Source: Massilioclostridium coli
Lineage (GTDB): Bacteria > Bacillota > Clostridia > Oscillospirales > Ruminococcaceae
NCBI RefSeq assembly: GCF_900095865.1
Contig: NZ_FMIZ01000006.1
Coordinates: forward strand, 186,001 to 250,000
Direction: 5' to 3'
Length of the DNA: 64,000 nt
The position numbers were made by a program, and so were the translations under genes. The notes under the pieces are model-generated. The model was not told the origin of the DNA and ran no database searches. It saw only the letters and a list, made by a program, of their open reading frames with translations. This document shows positions 55,067 through 63,466 of the stretch, piece after piece. Every line of letters starts with the position of its first letter. Position 1 is the first letter of the stretch.

Positions 55067-55128
55067 CTAAAAATGTTTTTTATAGTGCTCCGCTTGTTTG
55101 CGGGGTCTTACTGAAGTGATTAATTTAC

Positions 55129-55157
55129 ACTATATAACAAGTTTTATATTTTGTCAA
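55129..55157 (-). promoter_or_regulatory. Promoter of ilvC
   Basis: Minus-strand TTGACA, 17-base spacer, TATAGT, about 75 bases upstream of the start; a small CCGC/GCGG hairpin lies in the leader. Confidence 0.65.
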
Positions 55158-55194
55158 ATGTTTTTCTTAATTAATAAGTTAAGTTTTTATGATT

Positions 55195-55224
55195 AAGTTA
55201 AAAAACTACTTTAATTGTAGTTTT
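55195..55224 (-). terminator. Terminator of the ilvBN operon
   Basis: Minus-strand AAAAACTAC, 7-base loop, GTAGTTTTTT, just after the ilvN stop. Confidence 0.8.
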
Positions 55225-55232
55225 TCAACATT

Positions 55233-55721
55233 TTATCTCAAAGCATCCTTACCTTTTTGGATCGCTATAGTCCCCGTCCGGATCACTTCCTTTAACCCAT
55301 AAGGACGAACCAGTTCAATCATGGTTTCTAACCGTTCACAAGTATCAGATACTTCCAATGTCATTGTAGTACGGGTAATATCAGAAATTTTTGCTCCCAT
55401 AATATCCGCAATGTTCATAATCTCTCCACGCTGTGCTGGTGTAGTAGAAATTTTGACAATCATCAATTCACGGCTAATAATTTCAGAAGCTTCCTGGGTT
55501 TTTACTTTAATAACATCAATCAGCTTATTGAGCTGCTTTTCTACCTGTTCAATTGTTCTGTGATCCCCGTCCACTACAATAGTAATGCGGGAAGTGGAGT
55601 GGTCCTCAGTAACCCCTACTGCCAAACTTTCAATATTAAATCCACGGCGGGCAAACAACCCTGAAATTCGGGAGAGAACACCAGGATGGTTTTCCACTAA
55701 AATAGAAATTGTACGTTTCAT
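55233..55721 (-). CDS. ilvN: Acetolactate synthase small (regulatory) subunit
   Basis: 162 residues. N-terminal ACT domain (TISILVENHPGVLSRISGLFARRGFNIESLAVG) for valine feedback, then the ALS_ss C-terminal domain with ELMIVKISTTPAQRGEIMNIADIMGAKISD. Starts 18 bases after ilvB with AAGGAG. Confidence 0.95.
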   Translation of the reverse strand: MKRTISILVENHPGVLSRISGLFARRGFNIESLAVGVTEDHSTSRITIVVDGDHRTIEQVEKQLNKLIDVIKVKTQEASEIISRELMIVKISTTPAQRGEIMNIADIMGAKISDITRTTMTLEVSDTCERLETMIELVRPYGLKEVIRTGTIAIQKGKDALR

Positions 55722-55739
55722 GGTTTTTTCTCCTTTCCT

Positions 55740-57359
55740 TTACAGTGTTGATTCGTTTTCATCTACAATTACTTCCAGCAGAAAAGAGGTATCTGCCTGT
55801 AAAAACTCGTTGATTGCCTCTCCCGCCTGGGAGATATCTGTAATCGTTTTTGCTGGAATCCCGTAAGCGGAAGCCAATATAGCAAAATTCGGACTTCCGT
55901 CCAGGTGGACTGCCATCTGACGGTCTCCCCAGTTTTTGGTTTGCAGTTCCCGTACCATCCCCAAACGGTTGTTCTTCATCACAACAATTTTAAGTGGAAT
56001 ATGGAACTGGCATAAAGTAGCTAACTCCATCATCTGCATTTGAAAAGAACCATCCCCACAAATGGCAATTACATTGTGGCCCATATCCGCCAGCTTTGCT
56101 CCCATAGCTGCTGGAACAGAATATCCCATTGTTCCCATTCCGCCTGTAGTAATAAACTTACCATCACGGATTTTAAAATAGTTTGCGGTCCAAATTTGGT
56201 TTTGCCCTACATCCGCAACTACTGTGGTATTAGATGGGGCCTTATCCGATAACATAGATAGGAACTGTTTTGGATTGACACAGCCCTGTTTTGGAATGTC
56301 AAAATCACGCATACAGCTTTTTTTGGATTCTGTCAATTTACGAACCCAATCAGTGTGCTCTTCTTTTCCCACTACTTCAGCAATCTGGTCTAAAATTACC
56401 TTTGCATCCCCTACAACAGGAATACTAACCCCAACATTTTTTCCAATTTCAGCTGGGTCAACATCAATGTGGATAATTTTTGTCCGTCCTTCCAATACAC
56501 TTGGGCTAGCAATTGCCCGGTCGGAAACTCTGGCGCCAATCAGCAGCAGCAAATCAGAGTTTAAAACCGCCTCGTTCGCTGTTCTGCACCCGTGCATCCC
56601 CAACATGCCAAAATTCAAAGGATGGTCTGTTGGGAGGATTCCCAACCCCATCATTGTTGTAATAACAGGAATATCACAACATTCCGCAAAAGAAGCCAGT
56701 TGTTTACAGGCACCCGCATTGATAACGCCGCCACCAGCACAAATCAATGGGCGCTCTGCATGAGAAATGGCTTCCGCCACTTTTTTAATTTGACCTACAT
56801 GGCCTTTTACACTTGGTTTATATCCGCGAATATCTACTGCTTCCGGATATTCAAATTCCAATTTCGAATTTTGGATATCAACTGGTACGTCAATCAAAAC
56901 TGGCCCTGGACGTCCTGTAGCCGCAATATGAAACGCTTCCTTAAAAATACGTGGAATCTGTGTTGCGTCTTTTACTAGATAACTATGCTTTACAAAAGGC
57001 TCTGCCGCACCGGTAATATCCACTTCCTGGAACACATCCCGCCCTAATAAATCGGTAGATACCTGACCGGTAATTGCTACAATTGGAATCGAATCAGCAT
57101 AGGCGGTTGCTATCGCTGTCAACAGGTTGGTCGCTCCAGGACCAGAAGTTGCGATACAGACACCTGGCCGTCCCGAAATTCTGGAATAGCCGCTGGCTGC
57201 ATGTCCTCCATTCTGTTCCTGCCGTACTAGGATATGCTTTATATCAGTTGAGGCAAGTGCATCATAAAATGGACAGATTGCCGCACCTGGATACCCAAAG
57301 ACGACTTTCACACCTTCTTCTTCTAAACATCGTACCATTGCTTCTGCAGCTGTAATCAT
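55740..57359 (-). CDS. ilvB: Acetolactate synthase large (catalytic) subunit
   Basis: TPP- and FAD-dependent condensation of pyruvate to acetolactate. 539 residues; VFGYPGAAICPFYDAL, LVRQEQNGGHAASGYSRISGRPGVCIATSGPGATN with the catalytic Glu, and the TPP-Mg motif ICGDGSFQMQMMELATL with MKNNRLGMVRELQ. ATG 57359 follows GGGAGG; a longer in-frame reading would start inside the promoter and is rejected. Confidence 0.96.
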   Translation of the reverse strand: MITAAEAMVRCLEEEGVKVVFGYPGAAICPFYDALASTDIKHILVRQEQNGGHAASGYSRISGRPGVCIATSGPGATNLLTAIATAYADSIPIVAITGQVSTDLLGRDVFQEVDITGAAEPFVKHSYLVKDATQIPRIFKEAFHIAATGRPGPVLIDVPVDIQNSKLEFEYPEAVDIRGYKPSVKGHVGQIKKVAEAISHAERPLICAGGGVINAGACKQLASFAECCDIPVITTMMGLGILPTDHPLNFGMLGMHGCRTANEAVLNSDLLLLIGARVSDRAIASPSVLEGRTKIIHIDVDPAEIGKNVGVSIPVVGDAKVILDQIAEVVGKEEHTDWVRKLTESKKSCMRDFDIPKQGCVNPKQFLSMLSDKAPSNTTVVADVGQNQIWTANYFKIRDGKFITTGGMGTMGYSVPAAMGAKLADMGHNVIAICGDGSFQMQMMELATLCQFHIPLKIVVMKNNRLGMVRELQTKNWGDRQMAVHLDGSPNFAILASAYGIPAKTITDISQAGEAINEFLQADTSFLLEVIVDENESTL

Positions 57360-57417
57360 CGTGCACTCCTCCCTTTCTAAAATCAATTTTTGTGCAATCA
57401 TTACGAAAAGCAACAAC

Positions 57418-57477
57418 ATTACAATTTTATAATTTGTAATTGTTTTCATTATACTGTTAAAATGGGGGATACGTCAA
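57418..57477 (-). promoter_or_regulatory. ilvBN promoter with an inverted repeat at the start site
   Basis: Minus-strand TTGACG, 18-base spacer, TATAAT (57477 to 57448); ATTACAA-9-TTGTAAT (57418-57440) lies over the likely start site at about 57441, an operator candidate. I saw no T-box, leader peptide with stop, or terminator in the 80-base leader. Confidence 0.5.
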
Positions 57478-57636
57478 TACCCCAAAATAAAATTTGACCA
57501 AAACATTTTTTCAAAAAACAGGGGGGAACAGTTGAAATCATCTTTAAAAAAGGGTACAATAAAAATTAATTTTAGAAAAACAATAAACAAATTATTATTT
57601 TTGCTTATTTTCATTTTAAAAGAAAGGGGAATGGAT

Positions 57637-58911
57637 ATGGACTTACTTCCAATTGCATTTCTAATCGATGGTTTATCCATCTATAAAAATCTACGCAATG
57701 ATAAGGTTATTAGCAATTTACACAATAGCGTTGTAAAACTAAATACTTGCCAAAGTGCGGAAGGGCAGCTTCAGGCAATCTCCTCCTATACTGCGATGTG
57801 CAGCACATTATATGAGAGCGAATATCAAGGAAGCTTGTCCGATTATATTTTTGATTTGGTGTTATATGATATCAATATTTTTTCCAAAGCATCCGCAGAA
57901 CATCGTTTGGATTCCCTCAGCCCACAAATTCTACAGGCTGCTTCCAATGACCTACACGCACTGTTCAAAATATCCCATATTACTTCTGAGATGTTTAAGG
58001 CAAATTTCCAGGAACAATGTAAAGGCTGCTCTTTTTTAGAGGAAAGCCTACCGGATTATACCATCGAACAACACCGCTATCCTGTACGGGATGACTGGGG
58101 AAAACAGGTAAACGCCATTTCCGATTTTTATGCTGCGAATGGGGTTGGAATGTACGCTAAATATAAAGCATTTATCTTTGAAATGGGCAGAGGCATTCAG
58201 CCTGTTATTACCTTGGACCCCATCCGCTTAACCGACCTGAAAAAATATGAAGTACAGCGGAATAAAGTGTTGGAAAACACCCTTGCTTTTATAGAGGGGC
58301 ATCCATACAATAATGTACTGTTATACGGTGACCGCGGTACTGGAAAATCCTCTACTGTAAAGGCAATTCTAAATGAGTACAAAAACCGTAACCTGCGCAT
58401 GATAGAAATTAGCAAACGCAGCATCGCCGACTTGGATAAGCTAATTAACTCCATCCAAAATATTCCATTAAAATTTATTATCTTTATTGATGATTTGACC
58501 TTTAACGAAAACGATGACAATTTTGGTATCCTAAAAGCGATTTTAGATGGCTCCCTCAGCGTCCGTCCAGATAATGTGGCAATCTATGCAACTACCAACC
58601 GCCGCCATCTAATCAAAGAAACTTTCTCTGCCCGAGAAGGAAATGAAGTTCATCGGGGGGATACTATGGATGAAAGCCTATCTCTTTCCGACCGCTTTGG
58701 GCTGACTGTGACATTTATGAAACCAAACAAAGACGATTTCCTAACTATTGTACGCCAACTGGCTGCTGACCGTCACATTGAAATGGAAGATGAAAAACTC
58801 TGTGCTGGCGCAGAACGTTTTGCCTTAGCGAACAGTGGAAGGACCCCACGTTTGGCGCGGCAATACATAGACCATATTGAGGCAAGGATTAAATTAAATT
58901 TGGAAATCTAA
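57637..58911 (+). CDS. DUF815-family AAA ATPase
   Basis: 424 residues. N-terminal helical half of unknown function (1-225), then AAA core: Walker A YGDRGTGKSSTVKAIL (about 260-275), Walker B FIIFIDDLTF, sensor ATTNRRHL, and SLSDRFGLTVTF with arginine-finger-like region. This matches DUF815 ATPases. The ATG at 57637 is 7 bases after GGGG of AAAGGGGAATGG; an ATG at 57631 is too near. Role unknown; it precedes and is probably transcribed with the YbaK-like gene. Confidence 0.88.
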   Translation: MDLLPIAFLIDGLSIYKNLRNDKVISNLHNSVVKLNTCQSAEGQLQAISSYTAMCSTLYESEYQGSLSDYIFDLVLYDINIFSKASAEHRLDSLSPQILQAASNDLHALFKISHITSEMFKANFQEQCKGCSFLEESLPDYTIEQHRYPVRDDWGKQVNAISDFYAANGVGMYAKYKAFIFEMGRGIQPVITLDPIRLTDLKKYEVQRNKVLENTLAFIEGHPYNNVLLYGDRGTGKSSTVKAILNEYKNRNLRMIEISKRSIADLDKLINSIQNIPLKFIIFIDDLTFNENDDNFGILKAILDGSLSVRPDNVAIYATTNRRHLIKETFSAREGNEVHRGDTMDESLSLSDRFGLTVTFMKPNKDDFLTIVRQLAADRHIEMEDEKLCAGAERFALANSGRTPRLARQYIDHIEARIKLNLEI

Positions 58912-58932
58912 TCAATAAAGAGGTAAATTGAA

Positions 58933-59415
58933 ATGTCAATCGAAGCAGCAAGAAAACATCTGCAAACATTTGGTTTGGAAGACCGCATCATAGAACCGGA
59001 ACAGTCCAGCGCCACTGTAGAATTGGCGGCACAAGCATTGGGATGTAAGCCAGAACACATCGCAAAAACCCTGTCATTCGACTTAAATGGGGACACTATT
59101 TTAATCGTAACAGCTGGTGATGCCAAAATAGATAATAAAAAATATCGGGAATATTTCGGCTGTAAGGCGAAAATGCTTCCAAGGGAACAAGTTTTAGAAA
59201 AAATCGGTCATGACGTAGGCGGAGTCTGTCCTTTTGGAATCCATTCAAATATAAAAGTGTACACAGATTGTTCCCTACAGCGGTTTGAAACAGTATATCC
59301 CGCTGCTGGAAATGATAACAGTGGAGTAAGACTCTCCTGTGAGGAATTATTTCGAGCTTCCAATAGCAAAGCATGGATAGATGTTTGTAAAGGCTGGCAA
59401 ACAGAAGAATCATAA
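58933..59415 (+). CDS. YbaK/EbsC-family aminoacyl-tRNA deacylase-like protein
   Basis: 160 residues. SSATVELAAQALGCKPEHIAKTLSF, VTAGDAKIDNKKYREYFG and GGVCPFGIHSNIKVYTDCSLQRF match the YbaK/ProX editing domain that hydrolyses mischarged tRNA, such as Cys-tRNA(Pro). The catalytic Lys of YbaK lies in the AKTL motif. Subgroup assignment uncertain. Confidence 0.9.
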   Translation: MSIEAARKHLQTFGLEDRIIEPEQSSATVELAAQALGCKPEHIAKTLSFDLNGDTILIVTAGDAKIDNKKYREYFGCKAKMLPREQVLEKIGHDVGGVCPFGIHSNIKVYTDCSLQRFETVYPAAGNDNSGVRLSCEELFRASNSKAWIDVCKGWQTEES

Positions 59416-59756
59416 TTTTCTAAATCTATAGAAAAAAATCAAAGAACAATAAAATAGTTAAATAATTCCTGTATTTAATGAAAAATACTTCTAGATATTC
59501 TTTCACTATTGGAATTAGGGTCGTTTTATTCGGAATATTAAGATATATCATGAATCATTGATAAAAATACGATTTAAAAAGTAAACGGAGTGCTTCTGTT
59601 TTATAAAAACCCCTTAATTAGATACTTTGTGGGAAAATAATCCAGAGCGTAAACATGATTTTTGATATCAACAGGGCAAAATAAGAAAAATGCCTCCACT
59701 TTACGACAAAAGCACATCCGGAATGAGGGAATATTGTTCCGGACTGTGCTTTTCCA
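59416..59756. other. Intergenic region with a bidirectional terminator
   Basis: About 340 AT-rich bases. Only the terminator at 59708-59753 is recognisable; it ends the polysaccharide deacetylase transcript. Confidence 0.55.
59708..59753. terminator. Terminator of the polysaccharide deacetylase gene
   Basis: AAAAGCACA-T-CCGGAA / TTCCGG-AC-TGTGCTTTT stem with a 13-base loop, 4 bases from the stop at 59757. Confidence 0.85.
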
Positions 59757-60698
59757 TTATTTTTTCTGCTGAACCATCTGTTGATCCGGTGTTAACGGTA
59801 AAATCAAGTATTGATTTTCTTCCAAGTAGGAAATAATTTTCGGTAAAGCATCCAAAGTAGCCTGGCTGCGGTCATGCATTAAAATCGTAACACGATTGTT
59901 TCCATGAATGGAATTCACTGTGTTCTGGTAAAGTTGATCCCCTGTATATCCTGATCTGCCATCTCCACAGGAAGCATTCCAATCCACATAGGTATACCCT
60001 TTTTGATTGAGGAGTTCTTTGATTGCTGGGAACTGCCCTTTGGCTGTGGCAGAACCTCCTGGAAAACGGATTATTTTTGCACGTTGTCCACAAGCTTGTT
60101 CAATTGCATTGTTTGCCTGTTCTATATCATTAATAAAAGCGGTTGGATTAGAATACACCTTGTTAAAATCATGAGAATAGCTGTGGTTTGCAATAGTATG
60201 CCCTTGTTGCTGAATTTGCTGCACAATTTCCGGATGCTGTTCTACCTGGTTGCCTACCACAAAAAAGGTTGCTAGGATATGATGTTCCTTTAAAACTTCC
60301 AAAAACTGTGGAGTATATGTACCGCTGGGACCATCGTCAAAAGTAAGGTATGCTACTTTCACATTTGGGTTTTCCTGTGCTTTCTGGTCTATCTGTGGTA
60401 TCAGCTGGTAAAACTGTTGTTGTATCTCTTGCATTTTTTGTTGATATTCTTGAGAACTGTTCACAGCGTTTTCTAACTCTTCTAGGTTTTGCTGCGCCAT
60501 TTGGTAATCCGTTTTAATTTGTTCCAGTTGTGGATTTAATTTTCCCAGCTGTCCAGATGTTTTTTGGATTTTCCCATGCGCCCAAGCTCCTAAAACTGTG
60601 CTACAAAGAATACCAATGATCAAAATGGCGCATATCATCCAAAACCGGCTGGATTTCCCTATAATTTTTGCTGTGTCTGGTCGAATTTTTCTTTCCAT
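59757..60698 (-). CDS. Membrane-anchored polysaccharide deacetylase
   Basis: 313 residues. Membrane helix (about 20-42), coiled coil (45-105), then a NodB domain: TFDDGPSGTYTPQFLEVL with the catalytic Asp and metal Asp, TIANHSYSHDF with the metal His pair, IRFPGGSATAKG and ITILMHDR-type C-terminal motif (VTILMHDRSQATLDAL). Probably removes acetyl groups from peptidoglycan or another cell-wall glycan. The 5' end overlaps the upstream coiled-coil gene by 40 bases, so the two proteins are likely partners. Confidence 0.92.
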   Translation of the reverse strand: MERKIRPDTAKIIGKSSRFWMICAILIIGILCSTVLGAWAHGKIQKTSGQLGKLNPQLEQIKTDYQMAQQNLEELENAVNSSQEYQQKMQEIQQQFYQLIPQIDQKAQENPNVKVAYLTFDDGPSGTYTPQFLEVLKEHHILATFFVVGNQVEQHPEIVQQIQQQGHTIANHSYSHDFNKVYSNPTAFINDIEQANNAIEQACGQRAKIIRFPGGSATAKGQFPAIKELLNQKGYTYVDWNASCGDGRSGYTGDQLYQNTVNSIHGNNRVTILMHDRSQATLDALPKIISYLEENQYLILPLTPDQQMVQQKK

Positions 60699-60949
60699 GT
60701 TTTATATGCCTCCTGGTTGGATTTTCCCTTTTGGATTTCTTCCTGGTGTTCCTGCTGATACTGTCCTGTTTGCTGTTCCAGCTGTTCCAAATTTTTTTGG
60801 TCATTCTCTAACTCTTTTGAAGTTTGGTTGAATTGATGGGACAACATTGCCGCTTGAATATTCTGTTGGATACAAATACCACCCGAAACCAAAAAGGCTA
60901 CTGCCAATACTCCAATGAGGTATCCTTTCCATTTTGGACGTAATTTCAT
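60659..60949 (-). CDS. Single-pass coiled-coil membrane protein (96 aa)
   Basis: Membrane helix at about 9-30 followed by a Gln/Glu-rich coiled coil (35-96, e.g. SKELENDQKNLEQLEQQTGQ). The topology copies the N-terminal part of the deacetylase encoded downstream with which it overlaps. No family recognised; a complex through paired coiled coils is inferred. The ribosome site GGAAGG lies before ATG 60949. Confidence 0.75.
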   Translation of the reverse strand: MKLRPKWKGYLIGVLAVAFLVSGGICIQQNIQAAMLSHQFNQTSKELENDQKNLEQLEQQTGQYQQEHQEEIQKGKSNQEAYKTWKEKFDQTQQKL

Positions 60950-61099
60950 ATAAATCCTTCCCTTATTTTAAAATACTCTTTTATCTTATAACAGGAACGG
61001 GATAAAGTAAAGAATAAAGGGAAATTTGTCATAAAAACGCAAATATTTTGTTACAGTTCCGTATTAAAATACAGTTGATAGAATAAGGAGGTGTCCACC

Positions 61100-61951
61100 C
61101 TGAAGTTAAAAAGATTTACCCCCTTTTTTAGCTTTTTTCTTATGATTGTTGGCGGATTGTTTTGTTGGATGTATCTGGCAGAACCAGAAGCCCATATTAC
61201 CCCTGATTATGAGCAGGTCGACCTCCAACCAATTCTACAAAAAGAACATTTTTCACAAGAGGACTATCAGCTACTGTGGGAACAAACTGGTTTATCCAAA
61301 ACAGCGATTGATCAAATTTTAGATACCAGATTTCACCCTTCCAAAACAATTCTAGACTATCAGCAAAAATTTTTTGATACTCCTATCTATCAATGTTATT
61401 CCAATACAGTTATTTCCCATGAAGAAATCATTGTAAACCAGGATGGCAAATACACGATTGGAACCTCCATCGCAAATGTACAGGAAGGGGACGTATTCAT
61501 CACAAAATCCTCCCATACCTTTGGATGGAGGAATGGACACGCTGCCATTGTGGTAGATGAGGAGAATAAAAATACATTGGAATCCATTACATTAGGAACT
61601 AATTCCCGGTTAAGCACAGTGAGCAGATGGGAATCTTACCCTAACTTTATCCAGCTACGTCTAAAGGATACAGATAAGGAAACACGGGCAATGATTGCAC
61701 AAAACGCTTTAGTTTATTTAAATGACCTTCCCTATTCTCTAGGAATGGGGTTATGGCATTGGAAAAATCAGCCTCAGGACTCGATCAGCTGTACCAACTG
61801 CTCCCATCTGGTGTGGCAAGCTTATCAATGGTATGGTTACGATTTAGACAGTGACGGCGGTTTTTTGGTTACTCCAAAAGACCTTGCTAACAGCGATTTA
61901 TTTGAAGTCATCCAGGTATATGGGGTTGACCCTAACAATATCTGGTCATAA
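61100..61951 (+). CDS. YiiX-like permuted papain-fold (NlpC/P60 superfamily) cysteine hydrolase
   Basis: About 283 residues. Membrane helix (8-27), a region rich in FHPSKT-type text, then GDVFITKSSHTFGWRNGHAAIVVD with the catalytic His and SISCTNCSHLVWQAYQWYG with the Cys; the His-before-Cys order is that of the permuted YiiX/YebB group. Start: AAGGAGG (61085-61091) places the likely first codon 8 bases on at CTG 61100. A GTG at 61091 overlaps the ribosome site and no ATG lies nearby, so a rare CTG start is inferred. Likely acts on cell-wall peptides or lipids; substrate unknown. Confidence 0.8.
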   Translation: MKLKRFTPFFSFFLMIVGGLFCWMYLAEPEAHITPDYEQVDLQPILQKEHFSQEDYQLLWEQTGLSKTAIDQILDTRFHPSKTILDYQQKFFDTPIYQCYSNTVISHEEIIVNQDGKYTIGTSIANVQEGDVFITKSSHTFGWRNGHAAIVVDEENKNTLESITLGTNSRLSTVSRWESYPNFIQLRLKDTDKETRAMIAQNALVYLNDLPYSLGMGLWHWKNQPQDSISCTNCSHLVWQAYQWYGYDLDSDGGFLVTPKDLANSDLFEVIQVYGVDPNNIWS

Positions 61952-61983
61952 TAAAGTAAAACAATAAAGAAGGTGTTTTTATC

Positions 61984-63216
61984 ATGGAATTTCAACAATT
62001 ACTCAAAAATTATGCAAAACTGGTGGTAAAAGCAGGTGTTAACCTCCAAAAAGGGCAGGAGCTTGTCATTTCTTCCCCTGTGGAATGCGCTCCATTTGTC
62101 CACCTAGTCGCAGAACAGGCTTATTTGGCTGGTGCGGAAGAAGTCATTGTACAGTGGAACGATGAAAAATTAGCCCGTCTAAAATATGATCATTGTCCGA
62201 TTGAAAAGTTTCAACAAGTCCCAACTTGGATGTCTGAATTTCAAAACGGATATTCCCGTAAACACGCAGCACATCTTTCTATCTCCGCAAGTTCCCCTGA
62301 TGCACTTGCAGGGGTTGACCCAAAAAAACCTGCAGCATGGGTCAAAGCAATGCACCAGGCCTGCAAGGAATTTTACGATAACCTGGATATGGGCATTAAC
62401 CGTTGGTGCATTGTTTCGGTTCCAACGGCTGGATGGGCTGTTAAGGTATTTCCAGACATACCAGAGGAACAAGCTATCCAAAAATTATGGGACGCAATTT
62501 TTACCGCAGTACGAGCCAATACCCCTGACCCTGTTGCTTCGTGGCAAACACATAAAGAGAGCTTTGAACAAAAAATAGCATTTTTAAACCAAAAACAATT
62601 TAAAGCACTGCACTATTCCAACTCTTTAGGGACGGATATCACCATTGGTTTGCCTGATAACCATGTTTGGGCTGGCGGAGGGGATAAAACCCAGGATGGT
62701 ATTTATTTCTTTCCCAATATGCCAACCGAAGAAATCTTTTGCACCCCTCACAAAGACCAGGTAGATGGAATTGTTTACAGCTCAATGCCACTGAATTATC
62801 AAGGGACAGTTATCAACAATTTTTCCATCCAGTTTGAACAAGGTAGGATTACAAACGTAACAGCGGAGGAAGGGTTGGAATCCCTCCAAGAATTGATCGC
62901 CATTGATGAGGGCTCTCATCATTTAGGGGAAGTGGCGCTTGTCCCCTATAACTCCCCAATCTCTAATATGGGGTTAATTTTTTACAATACCCTTTATGAT
63001 GAAAACGCAGCCTGCCATTTTGCCATTGGAAAAGGATTCCCAGAGTGTTTCCAGGATGGTTTGTCAAAAACTATGGAAGAACTAAAACAACAAGGTATGA
63101 ACGATTCCGCAACCCATGTAGATTTTATGTTAGGTACGAAAGACCTAGATATTACAGGAATTTGTCAAGATGGTTCTGAAATTATGATTTTTAAAGATGG
63201 CAACTGGGCTTTTTAA
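61984..63216 (+). CDS. M29-family (AmpS/PepS) aminopeptidase
   Basis: 410 residues. KLVVKAGVNLQKGQELVISSPVECAPFVHLVAEQAY, then Zn/Co-site motifs PNMPTEEIFCTPHKDQVDG (Glu), LDSLQELIAIDEGSHHLGEVALVPYNSPIS (Glu, His) and DENAACHFAIGKGFPEC, FMLGTKDLDITG. All M29 landmarks are present. Ribosome site AAGAAGGTG. Confidence 0.95.
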   Translation: MEFQQLLKNYAKLVVKAGVNLQKGQELVISSPVECAPFVHLVAEQAYLAGAEEVIVQWNDEKLARLKYDHCPIEKFQQVPTWMSEFQNGYSRKHAAHLSISASSPDALAGVDPKKPAAWVKAMHQACKEFYDNLDMGINRWCIVSVPTAGWAVKVFPDIPEEQAIQKLWDAIFTAVRANTPDPVASWQTHKESFEQKIAFLNQKQFKALHYSNSLGTDITIGLPDNHVWAGGGDKTQDGIYFFPNMPTEEIFCTPHKDQVDGIVYSSMPLNYQGTVINNFSIQFEQGRITNVTAEEGLESLQELIAIDEGSHHLGEVALVPYNSPISNMGLIFYNTLYDENAACHFAIGKGFPECFQDGLSKTMEELKQQGMNDSATHVDFMLGTKDLDITGICQDGSEIMIFKDGNWAF

Positions 63217-63407
63217 AATAATATCCAATGGTATCTAACACAGATTATCACGATATTTTAATAAAGCATCTCTACCCATTTATTCGGACTTTGATGTTTG
63301 TATGGTATCATAGAATCGTATTTTATAATATCTCTACTCAGTACTCAACGAATGAGCTGATAAATTCATATCATTTTCCTGAAAACAGAAATTTTAATTT
63401 CTATATT

Positions 63408-63441
63408 AAAAAACAGGCAACTAATTTCGTTGCCTGTTTTT
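63408..63441. terminator. Bidirectional terminator
   Basis: AAAAACAGGCAAC/GTTGCCTGTTTTT stem between the aminopeptidase and the convergent DUF3592 gene. Confidence 0.88.
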
Positions 63442-63466
63442 ATATTATTTCTAATAGAATTACCCA

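Noticed and set aside
57360-57449. Ile/Leu/Val-rich reading (ITNYKIVMLLLFVMI) just upstream of and in frame with ilvB, looking like an attenuator leader peptide
   Set aside because: It has no stop codon before ilvB, its ATG lies inside the -10 box of the promoter, and there is no terminator hairpin in the leader.
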